DNA of 64,000 nt from Paenibacillus sp. FSL K6-1330 (GTDB lineage Bacteria; Bacillota; Bacilli; Paenibacillales; Paenibacillaceae): assembly GCF_037976825.1 (NCBI RefSeq), contig NZ_CP150269.1, forward strand, positions 3,857,501 to 3,921,500, in the 5' to 3' direction. The notes beneath the pieces are model-generated. The model ran no database searches and was not told the DNA's origin. It saw only the letters and a list, made by a program, of their open reading frames with translations. Position 1 is the first letter of the stretch. Each line of letters opens with the position of its first letter. Position numbers and translations under genes: made by a program. This document shows positions 26,013 through 34,958 of the stretch, one piece after another.

Positions 26013-27614
26013 TTACTTGCTCTGTGCTTTGATATCTCTATAATTCTTTATATTCTCATCCTGAACAGCCTGACCGCCGGCGTCCATATATTCTTTCACC
26101 AGCTTGTCATACAAGGCGTCGAACTCTGCCGGCTTGGTAACGACCAGCCTGTCACTCATTTGCTTGTTCATGTCACCCAACGTTTTGCCGTACTTGATAC
26201 TAGCTTCGTTCGAGACGCCGTAATAGAAGCCTGTATAACCATCCGTCGTATTGATCTTGTATGAATCGACAGCCAGTTTTTCATAGCTCTGATCTCCGGC
26301 TGCTAAGGCTGCTGCGTACGTTCGGACATTCTTTTCGGTATCGCCCAGCTCTGCACCGTTTACAATTAGAGTATAATCCATATTCAGATTGCTCGTTTGC
26401 ATATTTTCGCCGGTTTGCGCAATCCCTTGCGGGATGCCGTTTACAAGCTTATGGTTGACGCCTTCTTCACCAAACTGAAGGAAGAACAACACCTCCGGAT
26501 CAGCCATCCAGTTCAGATACTTTATGGCCAGCTCCGCATTCTTGCTGCTTTTCGGGATGAATGAGAAAATCCCGTTTTCATTGTATATCTCTTTCAGGTA
26601 TTTCCCCTCATCGTTTTTGAAGGTATCTACAGCAACATAGTTGGCATCAGGTGCATTTTGCTTCAGTGGTTCACGAATTTTTTGTGAAAGTGGATAATCC
26701 CAGTTGGCAGCGTAGAAGCCTACCTTGCCATTGGTCACATCGGCATCCGCTTGTTTGGTTGTTTTATCCAGCGCAAAGTCGGGGCTGATCAGCTTTTCAT
26801 TGTACAGTTTGTTCAGCCATTTATAAGCATCCTTAGTGCCGGGCTTCAGCCAATTGGTGGTGGTAACGAATTCCTCCTCCGACATCGGACCCCAGAACGA
26901 AGGAATCAGGTTGCCAAAGGTGTAGTTCATGCCGGAAGCCGCTGTTGCCCACGGAATGACACCATCCACATTACCCGGGTTCTTGTCACGGAAAGCAACG
27001 AGGGTATTATATAATTCATCCCGATTCGTTGGAGCAGGCATTCCCAGCTTATCCAGCCAATCCTTGCGAATAAACATGCCGTTCCAAGCAATCAGAGTCC
27101 GCTTACCTGGGATCGAGATTTGATTGCCCTCATATTTCCCGTAGGAAAGAACTTTCTCGCCCAGATAAGACTTTAATTGCTGGCCGTGCTTCTCCAACAA
27201 TTCATCCAGTGTATAGAGGCCACCGCTTTTTGCGAAACGGGTTACGGTATTCCCGTCATAGGTGAAGGAAATATCAGGAGCCTCGTTGGCAGCCATCAAC
27301 ACATTCAGCTTGTCGACTTCTTGGGAACGGGGGACAGGAACAAATTTTACAATGGCGTTATTAGGCTTCCCGAATTTTTCGTTGACATATTTGGTCCACG
27401 TGTTGTTGTTCAAGTCCGGTTGTCCCTGAATACCTCTGTCAAACACTTCCACTGTCAAGGTTACTGGGGAACCGGAGCCCGTTTCCGATGCGTTGGACCC
27501 TTTTGATACCGTCTCCCCATTGTTATGGCCTGCGCCACCACAGCCTGCCACTCCTACGGCTAGAAGCACTGTGCTAAATAGAATTGCTGCTTTCTTCTTT
27601 ATGCCCTTATACAC
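26013..27614 (-). CDS. Extracellular solute-binding lipoprotein of a sugar ABC transporter
   Basis: 533 residues. Lipobox AVGVAGCGG places the protein on the outer membrane face as a lipoprotein. The mature part is a family 1 solute-binding protein of the large LplA/YtcQ type: VTLTVEVFDRGIQGQPDLNN, then WTKYVNEKFG, and MFIRKDWLDKLGMPAPTNRD, with a Trp-rich sugar-binding region. I chose the GTG at 27614 because the GTG at 27623 abuts the AAAGG site. The two permease genes lie upstream on the same strand and no ATPase gene is present, so it must use a shared MsmX-type ATPase encoded elsewhere. Confidence 0.92.
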   Translation of the reverse strand: MYKGIKKKAAILFSTVLLAVGVAGCGGAGHNNGETVSKGSNASETGSGSPVTLTVEVFDRGIQGQPDLNNNTWTKYVNEKFGKPNNAIVKFVPVPRSQEVDKLNVLMAANEAPDISFTYDGNTVTRFAKSGGLYTLDELLEKHGQQLKSYLGEKVLSYGKYEGNQISIPGKRTLIAWNGMFIRKDWLDKLGMPAPTNRDELYNTLVAFRDKNPGNVDGVIPWATAASGMNYTFGNLIPSFWGPMSEEEFVTTTNWLKPGTKDAYKWLNKLYNEKLISPDFALDKTTKQADADVTNGKVGFYAANWDYPLSQKIREPLKQNAPDANYVAVDTFKNDEGKYLKEIYNENGIFSFIPKSSKNAELAIKYLNWMADPEVLFFLQFGEEGVNHKLVNGIPQGIAQTGENMQTSNLNMDYTLIVNGAELGDTEKNVRTYAAALAAGDQSYEKLAVDSYKINTTDGYTGFYYGVSNEASIKYGKTLGDMNKQMSDRLVVTKPAEFDALYDKLVKEYMDAGGQAVQDENIKNYRDIKAQSK

Positions 27615-27700
27615 TTTAACCACCCTTTCGTTCTTGTGATTGATTCTCTTAAATCATCCGCGAGGCCGGGATCCCCCCTTCATCATAATCTGTTTCCCCC

Positions 27701-28597
27701 TCAACCCTTGATAGCCCCAGTCATCACACCATCCACGAAATACTTCTGCAGTTTAGGATAGATCAGCAAAATCGGAATCGTTGTAAACATGACACTGGCC
27801 GCTTTCAAAGATTCAGGGACAATATAGGAGCCGACACTTCCTTCTCCTCCTTGTTGGCTATCCAACTGCTGATTGGCCGATATGATCTGGTATAGCTTCA
27901 TCTGCATAGGGTACAGCTCTTTTTTCGTAATGTAGAACAGCGCATCCTGGAATCCATTCCATCTGTCCACCGCATAGAAAAGGCTTAATGTGGCGATCGA
28001 TGGCAACGAAAGGGGGAGCACAATCTTGATGAGAATGCCCAGATCCGAACACCCGTCAATTGCTGCTGATTCCTCCAGGCTCTCCGGAAGATTGCTGAAG
28101 AAGGTTTTTAAGATGATCATATTAAACACGCTCATGGCACCCGGCAAAACCAGGCTCCAAACCGAATTCATCATGCCCAAGTTTTTAACCAGAATATAAG
28201 AGGGAATTAAACCGCCGCTGAAATACATGGTGAAGACCAACGCCGTCAAAATAAAGTTTCTTCCCTTCAGCCGCTTCTTCGTTAACGGATACGCTGCACA
28301 TATGGTCAGGAACATGCATACCAAAGTGTAAAATATCGTAAGCACAATACTGTATCCAAGCGTATAAAGCATATCCATATCGCTCAATATGGTTTTGTAC
28401 GTTTCTGCTGTGAAGTCTACTGGCCACAGTCCGACCTTTTGAGAAATAATCGCTTCGTTGGAACTGAAAGAAAGCGCAATCATGTACAGAAACGGTACGA
28501 TACATGTGAAGGACAATGCCACGATAAATACAATGATGGCAATATCCGCTACAGTCATTTTTTTCATCTTGCCCTTATTGCTCGCCACCCTCACCAT
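27701..28597 (-). CDS. Carbohydrate ABC transporter permease (LplC/YtcP type)
   Basis: 298 residues with six predicted membrane helices. The first is IAIIVFIVALSFTCIVPFLY. The EAA loop that contacts the ATPase is LPESLEESAAIDGCSDLGIL followed by KIVLPLSLP. The C-terminus has VDGVMTGAIKG, characteristic of YtcP/LplC proteins. Its start overlaps the end of the LplB-type gene by 7 bp, so translation is coupled. It forms a heterodimer channel with that protein for oligosaccharides or acidic sugar polymers. Confidence 0.93.
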   Translation of the reverse strand: MVRVASNKGKMKKMTVADIAIIVFIVALSFTCIVPFLYMIALSFSSNEAIISQKVGLWPVDFTAETYKTILSDMDMLYTLGYSIVLTIFYTLVCMFLTICAAYPLTKKRLKGRNFILTALVFTMYFSGGLIPSYILVKNLGMMNSVWSLVLPGAMSVFNMIILKTFFSNLPESLEESAAIDGCSDLGILIKIVLPLSLPSIATLSLFYAVDRWNGFQDALFYITKKELYPMQMKLYQIISANQQLDSQQGGEGSVGSYIVPESLKAASVMFTTIPILLIYPKLQKYFVDGVMTGAIKG

Positions 28598-29541
28598 ATC
28601 CCATCCTCGCCTAATTTTTTCGCAACAAAGTTTGCAGATAACAGCAGGATCAGGCCGACCACGGATTGGAACAATCCTACCGCCGTTGCCTGGGAGAAAT
28701 CACCCGAACTAATACCAACTCTATACACGAAAGTACTGATAACATCAGAGTAATCGCTAACCAGTGAATTCCCCATCACAAAGGGACGGTCAAATCCGAT
28801 AGAAACCATTCTGCCTATTTGGAGAATCAACAAAATATTGATGGTTGACTTAATGCCAGGCAGTGTAATATGCCACATTTTGCGAAGCCTGCTGCAGCCA
28901 TCAATATCGGAGGCCTCATACAACTCCCTATTGATTCCGGTAATGGCCGCCAAATAAATGATGGTGCCCCATCCGATATTTTGCCATATGCCAACGGTAA
29001 TATAAGTAATCAACCAAGGTGTTTTCTGCGACAGAAACTCGATTCTTTCAAAACCAAAGCCCGACAGGAAATTGTTGATCATGCCGCCGTTAGAAAACAT
29101 CAGATAGACCATACCGCCAATAATAACCCAGGATAAAAAGTGGGGCAGATACAACACGGTCTGGGTCATTTTCTTGAATTTTGCTTGTCTTACTTCATTG
29201 AGCAAAATCGCCAGAAGAATGGGCGCTGGAAAACCAGCGATCAAGTCCAGAACATTCAGGACCAGCGTATTCTTCAATGCACGGTAGAAGCTGTCCTGCT
29301 CAAAAATAAACCGGAACACATCCAGTCCTACCCATTCGCTCCCTCTAATTCCTTCAAAAATGTTGTAATCCTGGAATGCCATCACAAGGCCATAGATGGG
29401 TGCATACTTGAAAATCAGGATATACGCCATAGGCAGCAGCAAAAGAAAATATAACAGACCGTCTCTTCTGATATAGTACAGAAAGTTATTTTTCCTTTTT
29501 GTTGCGCCGTACTTTCGGGAGCTGTCTAAAACCGCTTTCAT
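28591..29541 (-). CDS. Carbohydrate ABC transporter permease (LplB type)
   Basis: 316 residues. The sequence LLYFLLLLPMAYILIFKYAP, then YGLVMAFQDYNIFEGI and WVGLDVFRFIFEQDSFYRAL, is the standard start of LplB permeases. The EAA loop is ELYEASDIDGCSRLRKMWHI. The start is put at 29541 because the in-frame ATG at 29550 abuts GGAGGG with no spacer. First gene of the transport operon. The truncated gene at 17774-18277 is a relative of this one. Confidence 0.92.
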   Translation of the reverse strand: MKAVLDSSRKYGATKRKNNFLYYIRRDGLLYFLLLLPMAYILIFKYAPIYGLVMAFQDYNIFEGIRGSEWVGLDVFRFIFEQDSFYRALKNTLVLNVLDLIAGFPAPILLAILLNEVRQAKFKKMTQTVLYLPHFLSWVIIGGMVYLMFSNGGMINNFLSGFGFERIEFLSQKTPWLITYITVGIWQNIGWGTIIYLAAITGINRELYEASDIDGCSRLRKMWHITLPGIKSTINILLILQIGRMVSIGFDRPFVMGNSLVSDYSDVISTFVYRVGISSGDFSQATAVGLFQSVVGLILLLSANFVAKKLGEDGIW

Positions 29542-29550
29542 TTTTCCCAT

Positions 29551-30001
29551 CCCTCCGACTGTAATAAGGAGCTCTCATGTTTATCATTTTACCTTCAGGA
29601 TTAAATAAAAAAATGTACTCCCTTAAATCAATTTGGTAATAACTTAAAAAGGTAGTTGTATGTAAACTGTAGAGTGAGGAATTAGTCAGGTAAAGCGCTG
29701 GGAGTATTGGATTTGGTGGTAATTTCCTTTTCCGTTGAGGCATTACAAACAAAATAAAGAACCAGAGACCATTTGGTCCTGATTCATTTAAATAGGTAGC
29801 TTGCCTCCAAAAATACATAAAATGAATTTTTAATACATGTAACACTGTCGGCTTCCCCTTGCAACAAGAAACCCCATCTTTAACTGTTTTGGAATCCAAA
29901 AAACAGTGAAAAGTGGAGTTGCCTCGGAAAAATATTGATTTATGGTTTATCTTTAGATTAAACCTCGACATTGTAAAAAGAAGAGCCCTGAAGGAACGCC
30001 T
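29551..30001. other. Gene-free region upstream of the sugar permease operon
   Basis: Holds the promoter region of the permease operon. A minus-strand open frame crosses it, but it runs into the permease gene and its composition is not protein-like. A short inverted repeat near 29770 (GACCATTTGGTC) is the only structure noted. Confidence 0.4.
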
Positions 30002-31243
30002 CTAATTGGTCGGTCTACCGTTATTTGTGCGCATATTAGCAGGCAGCTCGAATCGACTGTAGCCCTCCATCCGGAACGGCCGGGTCGGCGTCGCCCAAGG
30101 AAGCGGATATTCACTGTACAGTTGCCGCTTCGCTGCCGCTTCTCTCATCTTCTCGGACAAGCTGGGCAGCAAGCGCACGGTGGAATCTCCATCCTCCCGC
30201 TCGGTCACGAATCGGCCGGGGATGGCACGAACGGCGCGAGCCGACTCATAGGCGCCGTTGGATACAAGCACGAAGCTTCGGCTTGCCTTGAGCGGCGAGA
30301 AGAGTGGTTTCCCTGGGGTTTCAATCGCTTCCATCAGGTTCAGATACATGCTGCACATCAAATCGGTCGGACCAAACGCCAAATCCTCTTCGGCGTCCTG
30401 TGCGCGAATTGTCAGCTTGTTCTGGTAATTCCAATGCGCTTCCCCTCGCGTTCCGTACACGGCAATCGAAGGCACTTCGCTTACTTCGTGACAAAGCATG
30501 GCGTAAAAATGAACGCTCACACCGTTAGCCATAACGGCGCGAATACAGGAGACATCGTCCCCCTCGATGTCATTGACGTGGTAAAGCTCGGCCTGCACCG
30601 ATTCCGGGTACAAGTCTGCGGCGCTTCCTCCGGCCGTCAGCAAGCTATGGTGCAGCAAGTGGGCGAACGGATTGTTGAACGTCCCGTCCAGCACATACTG
30701 GCCGTCGCTGACCAGTTTGCCGGCCCAGCGGGTTCGATCGTAGTAAGAGCGAAGCCGTTTCCACATGCCAATGCCGACCACATGCTCCACCTGGCCGAGC
30801 ACACCGGAGCCGATCCTTTCCAGCAGCGTTCGGAACGCCTGGCCCGACGTATTCTGGAAGTTCACCTGGCACAAGCGCCCGGTCTCCATTTGCACCGCGA
30901 TCATCTCGTCCAAGTCCTGAATCGTTACCGCCGGGGGCTTCTCCACCAGCACGTGAAAGCCCATCCGCATCACCTGGATGCACATCGGCTTGTGGGAGGA
31001 GATCGGCGTGACGATGACGACGAAATCGATATCCGGATGCAGCGTGAGCATCTGCACGTAGTCTATATAATGGACAGCCCCAAGCGCGGTCAGCTTGCCG
31101 TAAGACTCCTGATGAGCGCCGACATTCGGCTCCGCAAAAGCAGCAACCTGCAGGCTACCCTCGTCGACCAGCTTCTGCATGATATTCACATGTTCAGCGC
31201 CGAATCCCCCGATCCCGATCAGCGCGGTGCGATAAATCTTCAC
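30002..31243 (-). CDS. Gfo/Idh/MocA-family sugar dehydrogenase
   Basis: 413 residues from GTG at 31243, preceded by GGAGGG seven bases upstream. The N-terminal Rossmann fold begins YRTALIGIGGFGAEHVNIMQ. The conserved EKPP (HVLVEKPPAVTIQDLDEMIA) is the Lys-Pro of this family. The C-terminal domain has an HHSLLTAGG segment. It oxidises or reduces a sugar or cyclitol hydroxyl with NAD(P). It is the last gene of an operon with a TIM-barrel isomerase, a DUF993 protein and a second dehydrogenase of the same family. Substrate unknown. Confidence 0.88.
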   Translation of the reverse strand: MKIYRTALIGIGGFGAEHVNIMQKLVDEGSLQVAAFAEPNVGAHQESYGKLTALGAVHYIDYVQMLTLHPDIDFVVIVTPISSHKPMCIQVMRMGFHVLVEKPPAVTIQDLDEMIAVQMETGRLCQVNFQNTSGQAFRTLLERIGSGVLGQVEHVVGIGMWKRLRSYYDRTRWAGKLVSDGQYVLDGTFNNPFAHLLHHSLLTAGGSAADLYPESVQAELYHVNDIEGDDVSCIRAVMANGVSVHFYAMLCHEVSEVPSIAVYGTRGEAHWNYQNKLTIRAQDAEEDLAFGPTDLMCSMYLNLMEAIETPGKPLFSPLKASRSFVLVSNGAYESARAVRAIPGRFVTEREDGDSTVRLLPSLSEKMREAAAKRQLYSEYPLPWATPTRPFRMEGYSRFELPANMRTNNGRPTN

Positions 31244-31319
31244 ATTCCTTCCCTCCAAAGCTATGCCTTGACGTGCCGGGAACGATTCTCCCGGCCCGCC
31301 AAAGCTGCAAATTTATAAT

Positions 31320-32141
31320 TCATACATGCTGCAAATAACGTTCCTTGATGAGCGTGAGCGCCTCGTCTCCCGGCATATCCCATACCTGCCGGTTGAAGAT
31401 TTCCACTTCGATCGCCCCCACGTAACCGGCCGCTTCAACGGCATGACGCATCCGGCGCAACTCGATAACGCCGTCCCCAATCATCCCTCTGCCCATCAAC
31501 AGGTCGGGTACCGGCACGATCCAATCGGAGACGTGGAAGCCGAGTATACGCCCCCTGGCCCGCTCAATTTGCGCGTACAGCTCGGGGTCCCACCAGACGT
31601 GGAACGCATCGACGACGACGCCGACGTCTTGCGAGTCGTGCTGCTCCGCGAGCGTGTTGGCTTGCGCCAGCGTATTGATGACGGAGCGTTCAGCGGCGTA
31701 CATCGGGTGCAAAGGCTCGATGCCGAGCTTGACTCCGTGCGAGCGGGCGAACGGTACAAGTTCCGCGATCGCTTCTTCGACCGTCTTGCGGGCGAAATCG
31801 ATATCCCGGTCTGGCGCCGGTCCGCAAACGAGCACGAGTACATCGGTGCCGAGCTCGGCCGCTTCCTCGACAGCGCGGCGATTGTCGTCCATCCGCTCTT
31901 TGCGCGCAGGCGCGGTGGCCGCCGGAAAATAACCCCCACGGCACAGGCTGGAGACGCGCAGGCCCGCGTCCCGCACAAGGCGCTTGCTCTCGGCCAGGCC
32001 GGTCTCGGCCACTTTATGCCTCCACAGCGCGATCCAAGGCACTTCGGCGTGAACACATGCTTCCACGGCCTCGCGCATAACCAGCCGATCGGTCGTAATC
32101 TGGTTCAAGCTGAGTCTGTCTATGGAATGAAGCGGTTCCAT
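31320..32141 (-). CDS. Sugar phosphate isomerase/epimerase (AP endonuclease 2 fold)
   Basis: 273 residues of the xylose-isomerase-like TIM barrel. Metal-binding positions fit: the Glu in LGIEPLHPMY, Asp and His in VVVDAFHVWWDPEL, His in ILGFHVSDW and the terminal Glu in GAIEVEIFNRQVW. It probably isomerises or epimerises a keto-sugar made by the neighbouring dehydrogenases. It begins 38 bp after the DUF993 gene stop and is followed by the dehydrogenase at 30002. Confidence 0.87.
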   Translation of the reverse strand: MEPLHSIDRLSLNQITTDRLVMREAVEACVHAEVPWIALWRHKVAETGLAESKRLVRDAGLRVSSLCRGGYFPAATAPARKERMDDNRRAVEEAAELGTDVLVLVCGPAPDRDIDFARKTVEEAIAELVPFARSHGVKLGIEPLHPMYAAERSVINTLAQANTLAEQHDSQDVGVVVDAFHVWWDPELYAQIERARGRILGFHVSDWIVPVPDLLMGRGMIGDGVIELRRMRHAVEAAGYVGAIEVEIFNRQVWDMPGDEALTLIKERYLQHV

Positions 32142-32179
32142 GCTGATCCCTCCCGGATTTCAAATATTGCTATACATGA

Positions 32180-33349
32180 TTACGGCCGAATACCCGCTAG
32201 CGCCAAGACAGGCTTCATCCGTTCGGCGGCAAGCTCTGGATCGGCCAATAGCCCTGCCCGGTCGGCAAGCACGAACAGCTCGGCCAAATGGACGATCGAG
32301 CGCGATCCCTCAGCTCCCCCGATCATGCGGAAATGCGGTTGGTGGCCGTTCAAGTAGGCCATGAACACAATTCCGGTCTTGTAGGCGTACGTCGGCTTCT
32401 GGAAAATATGACGCGACAAGGCAACGGTAGGCTCCATAATCGCCTCATAACTGACCAGATCGCCTGCGTCTAGGGCATGAAGCGCCTGGGCGGCGGCCGG
32501 CGCGATCGCGTCGAATATGCCGAGGAGCGCATGGCTGTAGCCCTGCTCATCACCTTTGATCAGCTCCGGGTAGTTGAAGTCGTCGCCGGTGTACATTTTG
32601 ACGCCTTCCGGCAGTAGCCGACGCATCTTGATTTCTTTACCGGCATCGAGAAGCGAAATTTTAATCCCGTCGACCTTGTCCGCGTTTGCCCGAATGACGC
32701 GCAAACAAACGTCCATCGCCTCATCCGGATCGTCCTTGCACCCCCAATAGCCGGCCAGAGCGGGATCGAACATGTCGCCGAGCCAATGCAGGATGACCGG
32801 CTGTTTCACTTGTCCCAAAATGCACCCATACACCCGCTCGTAGTCCTCGGGCCCTTTCGCGCAAGCGGCAAGTGCGCGACTCGCCATCAGAATGACTTGA
32901 CCGCCCTCGCCTTCGATGAAGCCGACTTGCTCTTCATAGGCGGCTTCCACGTCGGCGATCGTGACCGACGGTCCCGGAAACAGATGGTCGGTTCCTGCGC
33001 CACAGGCGATTTTGCCGCCGACTGAGCGCGCTTCCGCGATCGAAGCGCGGATAAGCTCCTTCGAGCGGTTCCAATCGAGGCCCATGCCGCGCTGCGCGGT
33101 ATCCATCGCTTCCGCCACGGCCAGACCGAGCGACCACAAATGGTGCCGGTAGGCGAGCGTCGAGTTCCAATCAATCTGCGAATGATGCAGCGGATCTGCG
33201 TCCGCAAACGGATCGCAGACGACATGGGCGGCCGAGAAGGCGATGCGGCCCGTAAACGGCTTGGCCGGCACGGAGAACGAGCCTGCTTTGCCCGGAGTAT
33301 ATTCATACAACGCTCCCCCTGCGCGGGGGAGGAGCAGCGATTGGGTCAT
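32180..33349 (-). CDS. DUF993 / dihydrodipicolinate synthase-like protein
   Basis: 389 residues from ATG at 33349, set by AAGGAGGGG upstream; the open frame extends to 33397. The sequence (IDWNSTLAYRHHLWSLGLAV, then AEAMDTAQRGMGLDW, then GVKMYTGDDFNYPELIKGDE) is that of DUF993, a TIM-barrel group named for a distant link to DHDPS aldolases. A Lys in DGIKISLLDAGKEI is a candidate Schiff-base residue, by inference only. Its operon partners suggest an aldol cleavage or related step in sugar or cyclitol breakdown. Confidence 0.82.
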   Translation of the reverse strand: MTQSLLLPRAGGALYEYTPGKAGSFSVPAKPFTGRIAFSAAHVVCDPFADADPLHHSQIDWNSTLAYRHHLWSLGLAVAEAMDTAQRGMGLDWNRSKELIRASIAEARSVGGKIACGAGTDHLFPGPSVTIADVEAAYEEQVGFIEGEGGQVILMASRALAACAKGPEDYERVYGCILGQVKQPVILHWLGDMFDPALAGYWGCKDDPDEAMDVCLRVIRANADKVDGIKISLLDAGKEIKMRRLLPEGVKMYTGDDFNYPELIKGDEQGYSHALLGIFDAIAPAAAQALHALDAGDLVSYEAIMEPTVALSRHIFQKPTYAYKTGIVFMAYLNGHQPHFRMIGGAEGSRSIVHLAELFVLADRAGLLADPELAAERMKPVLALAGIRP

Positions 33350-33376
33350 CTGTACTCCCCTCCTTAAGAGGTAATT

Positions 33377-33537
33377 AAAAAATCGGCTTTTGATCACGAA
33401 GTATAGCTATGAAGCTTACTCGACGTCGAATCTTGAATTCAGCCGGGCCTTCCGCTACTCACGTAGGCTCACCTACGCTGCGTTGCTCAGTCCCTAGCTT
33501 CATCCAACCTTCTCGGTGCTGAAAAGCCGATTTTTTT
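33377..33537. repeat. MITE-like element with perfect 15-bp terminal inverted repeats, copy A
   Basis: The ends AAAAAATCGGCTTTT and AAAAGCCGATTTTTT are exact reverse complements. The 130-bp interior (TTTTGATCACGAAGTA, CGAATCTTGAATTCAGC, CCAACCTTCTCGGTGCTGAA) is shared with 52547-52717. It codes for nothing. It lies inside the sugar-oxidation operon, between the two upstream genes, and could act as a hairpin in the mRNA. Confidence 0.8.
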
Positions 33538-33548
33538 AGTATTTATTT

Positions 33549-34700
33549 TTACAGGCTCAGCTTCGGCACGTCGATCCAGCGGCGTTCCTGCCACGACTTC
33601 AAGCTGAGATCGGCAAGCTGGGTGCCCTTCGCGCCTTCGAGCAAATCCCACGGAAACGGCGTGCCGATGACGACATGCTTCAAGAAGATCTCCCATTGCA
33701 CCTTAAACGCGTTGTCGTATGACGCGTTGTCCGGCACCTCCACCCATTGGTCACGGAACTGGAACGGGTTCGGAATGTCCGGATTCCATACCGGCTTCGG
33801 CGTGTTGACCCGATGCTGCGTCTTGCAGTCCCGCAAACCCGCCACGGCGCTGCCTTCGGTGCCGTCGACCGTAACCGTGAGCAGATCGTCGCGGTCTACG
33901 CGCACCGCCCAGGACGAGTTGGCCTGCACGATAATGCCGCCTTCCAGCTCAAATATGGCGTACGCCGCATCGTCCGCCGTACAATCGTACGGAACGCCCT
34001 GCTCATCCAGACGTTTCGGAATATGTGTAGCGGCAAGACAGGAAACAGCCTTCACTTCCCCGAACAAATTCTCGAGAACATAGCGCCAGTGTGCAAACAT
34101 GTCGACGATAATGCCGCCGCCGTCTTCCTTGCGGTAGTTCCACGATGGCCGCTGACCCTGCTGCCAGTCGCCCTCGAACACCCAATAGCCGAACTCCATC
34201 CGCACGGACAGGATACGCCCGAAGAAGCCAGAGTCGTTTAAGCGTTTCAGCTTGAGCAATCCTGGCAAAAACAGCTTGTCTTGCACGACACCGTTTCTCA
34301 CCCCGGCCTCAGCGGCGATGCGGGCCAGTTCAAGCGCCCCTTCGAGATCAACGGCCGTCGGCTTCTCGCAATAAATATGCTTGCCCGCGGCAATCGCCTG
34401 CTTGATGCTTTCCGCGCGGCGCACCGTCGTCTGGCTGTCGAAATAAATTTCATTGTACGGATCGGCGAGGCATGCTTCAAGATCGGTGCTCCAACGCTCG
34501 ACGCCGTGGGCGGCGGCCAGCGACTGCAGCTTGCTCTCCTGCCGACCGACCAGAATCGGGTCGGGCATGATGACGTCTCCGCCTGGTAGCGCGACGCCCC
34601 CCTGCTTGCGAATCGCAAGAATCGAACGGATTAAATGCTGGTTGGTTCCCATCCTTCCGGTAACTCCGTTCATAATAATGCCGATGTTGCGAACTACCAT
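33549..34700 (-). CDS. Gfo/Idh/MocA-family dehydrogenase
   Basis: 383 residues. Rossmann start IGIIMNGVTGRMGTNQHLIR, the family motif HIYCEKPTAVDLEGALELAR, and a C-terminal domain with WRYVLENLFGEVKAVSC and TADDAAYAIFELEGGI. It resembles the glucose-fructose oxidoreductase branch. It is the first gene of the operon read towards 30002; the repeat at 33377 separates it from the DUF993 gene. Two dehydrogenases of one family in one operon suggest an oxidise-then-reduce sequence, such as formation and later reduction of a 3-keto sugar. Confidence 0.9.
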   Translation of the reverse strand: MVVRNIGIIMNGVTGRMGTNQHLIRSILAIRKQGGVALPGGDVIMPDPILVGRQESKLQSLAAAHGVERWSTDLEACLADPYNEIYFDSQTTVRRAESIKQAIAAGKHIYCEKPTAVDLEGALELARIAAEAGVRNGVVQDKLFLPGLLKLKRLNDSGFFGRILSVRMEFGYWVFEGDWQQGQRPSWNYRKEDGGGIIVDMFAHWRYVLENLFGEVKAVSCLAATHIPKRLDEQGVPYDCTADDAAYAIFELEGGIIVQANSSWAVRVDRDDLLTVTVDGTEGSAVAGLRDCKTQHRVNTPKPVWNPDIPNPFQFRDQWVEVPDNASYDNAFKVQWEIFLKHVVIGTPFPWDLLEGAKGTQLADLSLKSWQERRWIDVPKLSL

Positions 34701-34810
34701 CGTTCATTGCCCCCTTCGCTTCGTATAACCGTATTGTAGTCGATGCGAAACCGCTTTTCTTACGATTACGGGAACACGATTCTCAATTTTGGAAGCGAAT
34801 TATTCGAGCG

Positions 34811-34849
34811 AAAAACAAAATCCCCGCCGACGTTTAGCCGATGGGGGAT
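34811..34849 (-). terminator. Terminator after the AraC gene
   Basis: CATCCCCC...GGGGAT stem with TTTTGTTTTT following on the minus strand, 110 bp past the AraC stop codon. Confidence 0.55.
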
Positions 34850-34958
34850 GAAGGGGAAAATATGTTTCAATCAATCGGCCGGTCGTCCTTTGATCGTTAT
34901 CTTGTTCGTTTGATCGCACATTGTGCACTCGCTGTCCATTTGACGGAAGGATCCCTGC

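Noticed and set aside
29486..29971. 161-codon minus-strand frame upstream of the LplB-type permease
   Set aside because: It overlaps the true permease start in another frame, and its sequence does not look like protein.
30122..31318. 398-codon open frame on the plus strand
   Set aside because: Antisense to the Gfo/Idh/MocA dehydrogenase; no domain and unlikely composition.
31326..32357. 343-codon open frame on the plus strand
   Set aside because: Antisense to the TIM-barrel isomerase and the DUF993 gene end; composition dominated by Arg and His.
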